Positions 30,201 through 38,014 of a stretch of 64,000 nucleotides of DNA are shown here, one piece after another (position 1 is the first letter of the stretch; each line of letters starts with the position of its first letter). Source of the stretch: Ruminiclostridium herbifermentans (lineage in GTDB: Bacteria; Bacillota; Clostridia; Acetivibrionales; DSM-1351). Position numbers and translations under genes: made by a program. Where the stretch lies: positions 2,782,501 to 2,846,500 of the forward strand of contig NZ_CP061336.1 of NCBI RefSeq assembly GCF_005473905.2, given 5' to 3'. The notes below the pieces were generated by a model. The model was given only the letters and a program-made list of their open reading frames with translations. It was not told the DNA's origin and did not search any database.

Positions 30201-31590
30201 AACACACAGGAATCCAATATTCCTGTTGAAAAGCAATAGTTTCAATTCCTCATAGGTATTCTCTAAACTCCCACAAGTCTGGTGCAATCTTTATAATGCT
30301 TTTAGGTTTCAATTCCTCATAGGTATTCTCTAAACCTCCTGTAACTGAATCAGTATATGTATTTGCTTCAGGTTTCAATTCCTCATAGGTATTCTCTAAA
30401 CAGCCGAATACAGAAAAATAAAAAGCAGACTTATTAAGTTTCAATTCCTCATAGGTATTCTCTAAACGTTCAGAAAATCCTGCCTCACTCCTTTTATTTA
30501 TGTTTCAATTCCTCATAGGTATTCTCTAAACTCGTTCAGAAAATCCTGCCTCACTCCTTTTATTTATGTTTCAATTCCTCATAGGTATTCTCTAAACCAT
30601 TACATGCAATATTTGTTGCACCTACTACTCCAGGTTTCAATTCCTCATAGGTATTCTCTAAACAGCCGAATACAGAAAAATAAAAAGCAGACTTATTAAG
30701 TTTCAATTCCTCATAGGTATTCTCTAAACTGTATGAATTTGCTGTAACAATTCTAAATCAGTCATGTTTCAATTCCTCATAGGTATTCTCTAAACAAACT
30801 TCTTGACCTTCTAGTTTTACTAAACTCTGAAGTTTCAATTCCTTATAGGTATTCTCTAAACAATCACCTTCTTTCGTGCTAGGTTCTAATACTTCTTGTT
30901 TCAATTCCTTATAGGTATTCTCTAAACTTCAATCCAGCCAAGTCTTAGCCATATTCTCATATTTTGTTTCAATTCCTTATAGGTATTCTCTAAACAACAT
31001 TATTCCCATGCCCTCCATGCGTTCCGGTGTGTTTCAATTCCTTATAGGTATTCTCTAAACGTCTATGCAGTTGCCTTGTATGCAGTATGTAGGTGTGTTT
31101 CAATTCCTTATAGGTATTCTCTAAACGTATTTCGCTGATAGTAAGAGAGAAGGACAGGCAGCGTTTCAATTCCTTATAGGTATTCTCTAAACGGAATTTC
31201 TACACTATTGGATGATGGCTTTATAATTCGTTTCAATTCCTTATAGGTATTCTCTAAACTTGTTTAAGTATTGTAGCTGGAATTGTAGGTTTAGGTTTCA
31301 ATTCCTTATAGGTATTCTCTAAACGTAAATCAACTATGGGAGCATTGCTTGCTCATAAACACTGTTTCAATTCCTTATAGGTATTCTCTAAACGTACATG
31401 TAAGAAGAATAAATGCTGAAATAGGAAGTTTCAATTCCTTATAGGTATTCTCTAAACGCAAATGATTTAGGGCAAATTCATTTAGTACTTACCTAGTTTC
31501 AATTCCTTATAGGTATTCTCTAAACTCGCGCGTCATAAGCGGAGCGACGCGCGTTTTACGGTTTCAATTCCTTATAGGTATTCTCTAAAC
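24286..31590 (-). CRISPR. Main type I-B CRISPR array (111 repeats, 110 spacers)
   Basis: I counted 111 repeats of 30 nt with spacers mostly 34-39 nt. In crRNA sense (minus) the repeat starts GTTTAGAGAATACC and ends AGGAATTGAAAC, so Cas6 cleavage would leave the usual ATTGAAAC handle. Repeats 1-84 (24286-29807) and 100-111 (from 30832) have CCTTATAGG; repeats 85-99 (29843-30795) have CCTCATAGG. The leader is at 31591-31766 beside cas2, so the newest spacer is 31526-31560. Exact spacer duplicates: 29873-29908 with 29939-29974, and 30402-30437 with 30664-30699. Length-variant duplicates: 25649-25685 with 25913-25948, and 30468-30501 with 30532-30567. Spacers 24582-24616 and 24647-24682 overlap by 15 nt. 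Confidence 0.99.
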
Positions 31591-31766
31591 CCATTTTTAT
31601 TTGCCACAAAAGCCACTAAAAGCAACTATTTGAGGCTTACTACTATAATTTACAGTAGAAACCAAAATTTATCAAGTGTTTTTAAAATAATCTTTAATTT
31701 CAGGCATTTCGGAGATTTTATTGTGCTGTCGACCCCCCATGTTTTTTGCACTATTACCTATCGACA
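31591..31766 (-). promoter_or_regulatory. CRISPR leader with promoter
   Basis: A 176-bp gap between cas2 and the first repeat. On minus it contains TTGATA (31670-31675), a 17-bp spacer and TAAATT (31647-31652), a good sigma-A-type promoter that would start transcription about 50 bp before the first repeat. Upstream, at about 31728-31745, is a conspicuous G-run and GGTCGAC block that may be an adaptation or host-factor site. New spacers should enter at 31590. Confidence 0.75.
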
Positions 31767-32030
31767 TCACAGAAAAACTGTTGGAACATTTTTTTCTAAC
31801 CCAATTATTTCTTTATGAGTATATCTAGTATTTGAAAAAGAATACAAGATTATTGAATCCTCTGATTTCTCCATCTTTTTTGTAAGTTCTATTTTTAATT
31901 TCTTTAAGTTGCCCTCTGTAATTTCCCCTTCGAAAACTGAATTTTGAACCCAAGTTAAGTATTTTCTACATATTTTTAATGCTTTGCCTACTCGCTTTTC
32001 ACCAAAATCATATACTAAAATAACGAACAC
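31767..32030 (-). CDS. cas2: CRISPR-associated endonuclease Cas2
   Basis: An 87-residue protein with the ferredoxin-like Cas2 fold; it bridges two Cas1 dimers in the spacer-integration complex. MFVILVYDFGEKRVGKALK carries the conserved Asp8, and CRKYLTWVQNSVFEGEIT is the family signature. Start is GTG at 32030 after AGGTGAT. It is the last gene of the operon and adjoins the leader. Length is normal. Confidence 0.95.
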   Translation of the reverse strand: MFVILVYDFGEKRVGKALKICRKYLTWVQNSVFEGEITEGNLKKLKIELTKKMEKSEDSIILYSFSNTRYTHKEIIGLEKNVPTVFL

Positions 32031-32035
32031 TTTAT

Positions 32036-32181
32036 CACCTCGCTATAAATGACTCAAAAACCAACGATGGACTTATTGAATGGCGCAAAATGCCACTTAC
32101 CACCTCACTATAAATAGGTCCTAATCGGCTAAATGGGTCGAGATATCAAACTGGCTGTAAACTACCACCTCGCTATAAATG
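32036..32181 (-). repeat. Three short repeats with an exact 65-bp period at the cas1/cas2 junction
   Basis: On plus, CACCTCGCTATAAATG (32036), CACCTCACTATAAATA (32101) and CACCTCGCTATAAATGG (32166) recur exactly 65 bp apart, while the sequence between them differs. The right copy encodes the end of Cas1 (FIARW); the left copy carries the AGGTG that serves cas2. Purpose unknown. Confidence 0.7.
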
Positions 32182-33154
32182 GCTCATAAACTTCTCCCTC
32201 TGTAATATGCTTTTGAAGCTTGTATGCTTCTAATCTTATAAGCCTTTTGTATGAAACCTTATTCTCGAGAGAAGGGTGTTTTATAGTAGTTTCTAGTTTG
32301 TCGTTAAATTCTTTTACAAACTTCATTCTACCTTCATCCTTCAATATAATGCCGCCTAAATCCTTGTTAAAATCCTTTGCAGTAATTATTTTTTTGTTTA
32401 TAACACTAAAAATAGTCCGGTCAACTATAATGGGTTTAAAAATTTCAGCCAAGTCTAAATTCAACGAAAACCTTCTATTATTTGTGGTATGCAGGTAACC
32501 TATTCTCGGATCTAAATTTGTTTGATATATCTGAGACAATACAATAGTATAAAGCATTGAATTTCCAAAGCTAATTAAACTGTTAATTTTGTCTTTTGGA
32601 GGTCTTTTAGTTCTGCTGGTAAAAGTAAACGCTTTATCATTAATTATTTTATTGAAGCACTTATAGTATTTTTCTCGTATATTACCTTCTATTGCCATTG
32701 CCTGTTCAATGGTTTCCTGACTACTTAATGAATCCAACATTTGAAGTATTTCTTCTATTTCCTGTGACAAATCTGCACTTCTGCTATTATAATATCTCAG
32801 AACTTGAATTATATTTTTTACACTTCCATCAATAAACTGTTTTGCAATAAATAATCTCTTATTGTAGTCAATATAAAACTCGCTCTGTCTTAGTGTAACA
32901 AAACCTGAATTGAGACATTCTCTTGGATAAAAACTTCCTATGTAGTATTCATAATAATTATAAAAATGCAGAACAATTTCATTGGTGCATAAGAATTCCA
33001 GCAAGCTTTTATTTATATCTACCTCGCCGAAAATATATATACTTTCAACATTATTTACAGGAATATACTTTTTTCCTTCAACACTTTCAAAAAGCAATGT
33101 ATTGTCCTTTCTAACAAGCTTTCCGCCATTAAAAATATAAATATCCTTTTTCAA
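32162..33154 (-). CDS. cas1: CRISPR-associated integrase Cas1 (type I-B)
   Basis: A 330-residue Cas1 of the I-B subfamily. The metal ligands are Glu156 (AIEGNIREKYY), His222 (IGYLHTTNNRR) and Glu237 (LDLAEIFKP with Asp234). Cas1 with Cas2 integrates protospacers at the leader end. SRTKRPPKDKINSLISFGNSML is the conserved central helix. It is preceded 15 bp upstream by cas4. Length is normal and all catalytic residues are present, so adaptation should be possible. Confidence 0.97.
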   Translation of the reverse strand: MKKDIYIFNGGKLVRKDNTLLFESVEGKKYIPVNNVESIYIFGEVDINKSLLEFLCTNEIVLHFYNYYEYYIGSFYPRECLNSGFVTLRQSEFYIDYNKRLFIAKQFIDGSVKNIIQVLRYYNSRSADLSQEIEEILQMLDSLSSQETIEQAMAIEGNIREKYYKCFNKIINDKAFTFTSRTKRPPKDKINSLISFGNSMLYTIVLSQIYQTNLDPRIGYLHTTNNRRFSLNLDLAEIFKPIIVDRTIFSVINKKIITAKDFNKDLGGIILKDEGRMKFVKEFNDKLETTIKHPSLENKVSYKRLIRLEAYKLQKHITEGEVYEPFIARW

Positions 33155-33168
33155 TACTAATCACCGCC

Positions 33169-33660
33169 CTATGCATAGCAATATTCTAAATAGCCACAAT
33201 TTTTACAGTATTTACATTTTTCAGCCTTAGGAGGCTCTTCCTTCTCTATAATAGAGTTAATATCCAAAATCATATTATTCAGAGTCTGAATACTAGTATC
33301 ATCCAGCAGCACCTCATCCCGACGCTTTTCTTCAGGATAAAGCATAACGCCTTCGGCATTTATTCCTGCATCTTTAAGAGTTTTTAAGTAGAACATCATC
33401 TGCCATTTAGAAGCTGCTTCATACTTTGATGATTTTTTTGTTTCACCTATTACTAATTTATCTTTTGTATCAAGAATTACATCAAATTTTACAGACCCAA
33501 AGCTTATCTCTTTTTTCTTTCGTGAAAATGAATTCTCATGTAAAAATTTGCCCAAATCAATATTTTCATTATGCTGATCCGGCACTATATTTCTTGACAT
33601 TAGCCATACTTCTCTTTTGCAGATATTATAATACCAAATTAATGTTCCATTAACCTCCAC
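33169..33660 (-). CDS. cas4: CRISPR-associated exonuclease Cas4
   Basis: About 163 residues from the GTG at 33660, which follows GGAGGTGAT; the open frame extends 13 codons further without a ribosome-binding site. Cas4 is a RecB-like nuclease with a 4Fe-4S cluster that trims prespacers and selects the PAM and orientation. One cysteine is near residue 14 (YNICKREVW), three more are in CKYCKNCGYLEYC at the C-terminus; the nuclease core has FDVILDTKDKLVIGETKKS and KWQMMFYL (QhxxY-type motif). Confidence 0.93.
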   Translation of the reverse strand: MEVNGTLIWYYNICKREVWLMSRNIVPDQHNENIDLGKFLHENSFSRKKKEISFGSVKFDVILDTKDKLVIGETKKSSKYEAASKWQMMFYLKTLKDAGINAEGVMLYPEEKRRDEVLLDDTSIQTLNNMILDINSIIEKEEPPKAEKCKYCKNCGYLEYCYA

Positions 33661-33766
33661 AAAATCACCTCCAAAACAGAGCACATGCATTAATCCCACA
33701 TATATAGTTTTCCTTTTGAAAATGATACTACTAATAACCTAATAGTAAATCTAACTAATAAATTTA

Positions 33767-36064
33767 CTAATAAAAAAATGCATCATTATTTTCAGATATA
33801 AAGCCTGTACAATTATAAAACTGGGAAACATTTGGTTTGGGAACAATTAAATACGGTGCATCAATATACGAGTAAATTTCATTAAATCTCCACGGCATAT
33901 TTTTGACTAATTTATTAGTTCTGACTTTCACTGTATATTGGTTTATCAACATGGTTTTCTGCTTAATTTCATCTCGAATATCATAGCTTTTATTCTTTGA
34001 ATATTCTTTTCTCAAAGCACAATATTCCTCTAAAGCTTCTGTTATAATATCATCCTTTTCAATAATCACATCATGAATATTCTGCTCATCAATAAGCTTA
34101 AATTTGGAAATTTCTTCATAATCAAGTTTATGTACAGCCTCCCAGATTTCTCTGTTATAGGATTTATCCTCAAGCATTTCAGTATAATAGCTGTCAACCA
34201 AATTTACATATTCATTTTCCTTTATATTTCCGCTTAAATACTTTTTAGTTTTATCAATTCTATATAATTTGTAAACTTGGCTGCCTTTACCGCTTTCAAA
34301 AATATAAACTGGGCTATGAGGCACCTTTTTGCCATTTCTGTTCACTCTTCCTGCAACCTGAATAATTGATTCAAGAGGAGCAAGATCTCTATACCCAATA
34401 TCAAAATCTAAATCAACTCCTGCTTCTATAGTCTGTGTAGATACAAGAATAAAAGGTACTTTATCCTTTATCAGTTTTTGACAATCTTCAATAACTTTCT
34501 TTCTGTCCACGCTGATTAAATTTGTAGACAAATATAGAACCGTATGGCCATCTTTAATTAATTTATTATACAATTCGATGCTAGATGCTATTGTATTTAC
34601 AACAACAAGAGCATTCCTATAACAAGGCTTGGTTTTATGAATCAATTCTGCGATATCATCAATTTCATATATTTTTTCAAAGCAAGGTATCAGCATTGTT
34701 CTTTCTAATTCCATAAAATATCGTCTGCCATCCTGAAGCAGCTCAATTGCTGACATTTCGCTATCATCAAGAAGCATATTAGCATATTCAATTATTTTAG
34801 GCTGAGTAGCAGTCATAAGAATAAACCAAATACCATAGTAATCAGATATTTTTTTAATTACAGCCCCTAATAAGGGATAATATTGAGGAGGAAGCGATTG
34901 AATTTCATCCAAAACCACTATACTTCCCGACATTTTATTAAGCTTCATAAGCCTGTTATTCTTCGCAGTAAGAATGCTTTCAAAAAACTGCACAAAGGTA
35001 GTCATTATTACGTTGCTTTCCCATGTATCCGTTAGTAACGACTTTTCATGCAGATTAGTCATATCTGATTCATCGTACTCTTTTAAATTACTCAAGCAAT
35101 GGTGTACGAGGACATTTTTGAAAATGCTATTATAATCTTCCTTCGTCTGCTCAAGAATATTTACAAAAGGAATTGCTACAATTATATTTGGTTCTGTTCC
35201 ATATATTTTCTTTAATCTTTCAGAAAGTCTTAGTTCTGCAGCAACACTTGTAAGAGTTTTGCCAGCTCCTGTAGGTGCAGTAAAAGTAAATATTCTATTG
35301 TTTTTAAGTTCCTCATCTGTAAGTCTGTTTATTGTTTCAAGCACTTTGCATCTTATCTCATTTCGCTGATTTTGCATATTACTTTGCTGACCCTTAGATT
35401 TCTTTAAAATATGGTCATCCAAAGCAGCAATTGTAGGAAGCTTTTCCTGCTGTTTTCGATAAATCCCGGCAGAATCCAATTTGTCAAAGCATATGAGAGA
35501 AGAAAAAATGTATTGAAGTACAAAAAAGTGAAGAGGTGTTCTACGTCTTATATTAATCATTCTATTTTTATATTTAATAACTTCCTCAATTTCCTTAATT
35601 TCAAGCTCTGACCTGTCAATATCAAGATAATCCATATTAAATGAATTCTCTTTTACTGTCTTAATAAAATTATTATATTGCTTAATCAAGTCATTCCAAT
35701 TAATGCTATCAAAATAGGTACTTAAGCTTCCATGATGATTGTAAATAGCAATTAACCCTAAATATATTAACTCCTTAGAAAAGCTGTCTTCACACATTTT
35801 AACAAAGACAGAAGAGGATAAAAAGGAATGTGACTTCAATTCATTTTCTATGCCTTTAGTCAAATAGCTTTGAAAATAAGTAGTAGCTTTCCCCAAGTCA
35901 TGATATCTTCCTACTAATGTCAAAAGCTTTTTAAAATCTTCGTTAGGTATTCCTTCAAAGGACAAATAGCACAGCCTATCTGTCATCAAATCAGATACAT
36001 TTTTCAAATGGTCATATAATAATTGTTCCTCATTTTTATCTCTGTCAAAATGTGCATACAGCAT
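33767..36064 (-). CDS. cas3: CRISPR-associated helicase-nuclease Cas3 (HD fused)
   Basis: A 765-residue protein with an N-terminal HD nuclease (His19; RYHDLGK with His55 and Asp56; HSFLSS; IYNHHGS) and a superfamily 2 helicase: Walker A TAPTGAGKT near 270, DEIQ box VVLDEIQSLPP near 375, MTATQP, then STQTIEAGVDLDFD and QVAGRVNRNG. It is recruited by Cascade after target recognition and degrades DNA. GAGGTGG precedes the ATG. The 266 bp upstream contain two diverged copies of this start region. Confidence 0.97.
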   Translation of the reverse strand: MLYAHFDRDKNEEQLLYDHLKNVSDLMTDRLCYLSFEGIPNEDFKKLLTLVGRYHDLGKATTYFQSYLTKGIENELKSHSFLSSSVFVKMCEDSFSKELIYLGLIAIYNHHGSLSTYFDSINWNDLIKQYNNFIKTVKENSFNMDYLDIDRSELEIKEIEEVIKYKNRMINIRRRTPLHFFVLQYIFSSLICFDKLDSAGIYRKQQEKLPTIAALDDHILKKSKGQQSNMQNQRNEIRCKVLETINRLTDEELKNNRIFTFTAPTGAGKTLTSVAAELRLSERLKKIYGTEPNIIVAIPFVNILEQTKEDYNSIFKNVLVHHCLSNLKEYDESDMTNLHEKSLLTDTWESNVIMTTFVQFFESILTAKNNRLMKLNKMSGSIVVLDEIQSLPPQYYPLLGAVIKKISDYYGIWFILMTATQPKIIEYANMLLDDSEMSAIELLQDGRRYFMELERTMLIPCFEKIYEIDDIAELIHKTKPCYRNALVVVNTIASSIELYNKLIKDGHTVLYLSTNLISVDRKKVIEDCQKLIKDKVPFILVSTQTIEAGVDLDFDIGYRDLAPLESIIQVAGRVNRNGKKVPHSPVYIFESGKGSQVYKLYRIDKTKKYLSGNIKENEYVNLVDSYYTEMLEDKSYNREIWEAVHKLDYEEISKFKLIDEQNIHDVIIEKDDIITEALEEYCALRKEYSKNKSYDIRDEIKQKTMLINQYTVKVRTNKLVKNMPWRFNEIYSYIDAPYLIVPKPNVSQFYNCTGFISENNDAFFY

Positions 36065-36330
36065 ATAACCACCTCATATTAAATATTTGAAAATTGCTAC
36101 AGCCTAAGTAAAAAATCCTACACGCCACATATATTCACCGACCATATTAATTTTCCGCTTGATTTTGGGGTCAAAATTTACATGCTGTATATAGTTACCC
36201 CATATTTTAAACAATTGAAAACTGGTACGGATTCAGTATAAATCCTACATACTGCATATACTCTCTACCTGCATTGAGCTTACGCTTGATTGTTTTTTCT
36301 AGTCAAAAATTATATGCAGCATATAGTCAC
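36065..36330 (-). repeat. Two diverged tandem copies of the cas3 start region
   Basis: The gap between cas5 and cas3 consists of two units of about 126 and 132 bp. On minus each ends with a sequence like the cas3 start (ATGAGGTGGTTATATGCTG in the real gene; ATGGGGTAACTATATACAGC and ATGAGTGACTATATGCTGC in the copies), and each has GTAGGATTT and TTTTCAA at equivalent places. The copy next to cas5 overlaps its TGA stop. Both copies have lost an open frame. Parts can fold (TATATGCTGCATATA is nearly palindromic). Confidence 0.75.
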
Positions 36331-37095
36331 TCATTTCACAAATAGATAGCTTTTATTTTCTACAGAAATGTAATCTGTTCCATTGTGTAATACTGCTGAA
36401 ACAGGCGTATCTAGCAGGTTTACCAATAGCTTTTTCTTTGAATCTGCTGTAATAAACCTGTTTTCATCAAACTCAGTGATACTTTCCTCTTTTATAACTG
36501 AAAATTCATATGATTCTGGAACCTCTAAGTATTTCAAATGTTCAATATTTATTGCCCCAAATATTTTCAGCTTCTCTCCAGTACTTTTATGTTCCTCAGC
36601 CTCAACTACCTTGGCATTTTGAATCCAACCAAGGCATTGTGCACTACCTAACGCCATACAAATGCCTTTACTAGAGTAAAAACTAGAACCATTACATAAA
36701 AGCTTTGATAGTTCATCTATTATAGAATCATTCTTGTGCCAAAATATAATTTGATAGCTGACATGCCCAGTTCTGATGTTCTTAGGTATAATAAACTCAG
36801 TATCATTCTGTGTTCTATTAGCAGCAGAACCGTTTAAATGGCTTATTCTCTCAACCTTAAGCAAATTCATTCTCTGTGTCATTTTTTTTATTGGAGAATT
36901 AACACAAACAGCAATTTTACATAAATTATTCGAGAACAATTCATAATATGTATCTCTCTCATATCCCAACAAACCAGCCAGCATTCCTTTTATCGTAGCA
37001 ACAGGCGGAAGCATATAAGATAATGCAGTTGAATTAGAATAATATTTTCTAAAATGAGCCATCTTGCCATTTAGCTCAAAGGATAGGACTTTCAT
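36331..37095 (-). CDS. cas5: Cascade subunit Cas5 (type I-B)
   Basis: A 254-residue RAMP protein. It caps the 5' handle of the crRNA in Cascade. The N-terminal MKVLSFELNGKMAHFRKYY and LPPVATIKGMLAGLLGY are typical of Cas5h/Cas5b. It begins 4 bp after cas7 ends, with GGACGGTGAT upstream. The usual interference genes surround it. Confidence 0.95.
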   Translation of the reverse strand: MKVLSFELNGKMAHFRKYYSNSTALSYMLPPVATIKGMLAGLLGYERDTYYELFSNNLCKIAVCVNSPIKKMTQRMNLLKVERISHLNGSAANRTQNDTEFIIPKNIRTGHVSYQIIFWHKNDSIIDELSKLLCNGSSFYSSKGICMALGSAQCLGWIQNAKVVEAEEHKSTGEKLKIFGAINIEHLKYLEVPESYEFSVIKEESITEFDENRFITADSKKKLLVNLLDTPVSAVLHNGTDYISVENKSYLFVK

Positions 37096-37099
37096 ATAA

Positions 37100-38014
37100 T
37101 CACCGTCCTGCTTTTATTTGATCAAGCATATCAACAGATGCTGCATCAGGTAATCCTGACACATTTGTAAACTGACTGCTTTTCCATAGTATTACATCCT
37201 TGATGTATCCTTTCTTCTTTAACAGATTCAATTCATCTGATAATGCTGAAAAGTCAACCTTTATGTCATTGCCGCTTCTAATTGGTGTCTCTGGATTGTA
37301 ATGGGCTTTTATAAACCTTCTCAAATCGCCTAGATAACCATCAAAATTTTCGTCATAAATCACTTCAAGATACATTAGAGGTATCTGTCCCTGCTTAGAA
37401 TGAGTTAGATTATTCATCATAGATTGGACAAGAGATTTTCTGAAAATGCTTAAATCCTCTTGGCTCATTCTTGTTTTCTTTGCAGCATACTTATTTACAC
37501 TTCCGCTATGAGCAATCAAAGCATAATGAGCCTTATACATTTTCCCAAAGGTTGAGCTGTCATCATTCATAATGGTAACTATAGAGCTTGATTTTACTAA
37601 ATCTACAGGGTGAAGTGAATAACCCCAGCTAATTTGAACAGGTCCTGTAAAGGTTTTTGTAATTCCACCCACCGCCATTGCACTTCCAAATAATCTCATA
37701 TCAATATGATTATCAAGTATTGCATCAATTTTTTTATCCTCCGGTACATCTTTACCATCAACACCATATTTTTTTAGAACCGCATCAAACTTCTTGTCCA
37801 TAGTAACCTTAGTACCATTCATTGTGGCAACAAATATGTCATAGCCTTTTTCCTCAAGAAAATCTCTGCAATCCCTCTTTCTTCTTACATCACTAACTAA
37901 CAGTGTCTTTGTTTCATAATCCATTCTAGGCTTATTTTCCTGGTCTGGATCACCATTAGGATTTGTCATAGTACCCTCAAACAAGAATAAAAATTCACTA
38001 TTGTTCACTATCAT
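37100..38014 (-). CDS. cas7: Cascade backbone subunit Cas7 (Csh2 type)
   Basis: A 304-residue Cas7 of the Csh2 family, several copies of which coat the crRNA. FLFEGTMTNPNGDPDQENKP is the conserved start; DMRLFGSAMAVGGITKTFTGPVQ is the family core. Its ATG lies inside the end of cas8b (17-bp overlap) after GAGGAGGACA, indicating coupled translation. Confidence 0.96.
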   Translation of the reverse strand: MIVNNSEFLFLFEGTMTNPNGDPDQENKPRMDYETKTLLVSDVRRKRDCRDFLEEKGYDIFVATMNGTKVTMDKKFDAVLKKYGVDGKDVPEDKKIDAILDNHIDMRLFGSAMAVGGITKTFTGPVQISWGYSLHPVDLVKSSSIVTIMNDDSSTFGKMYKAHYALIAHSGSVNKYAAKKTRMSQEDLSIFRKSLVQSMMNNLTHSKQGQIPLMYLEVIYDENFDGYLGDLRRFIKAHYNPETPIRSGNDIKVDFSALSDELNLLKKKGYIKDVILWKSSQFTNVSGLPDAASVDMLDQIKAGR

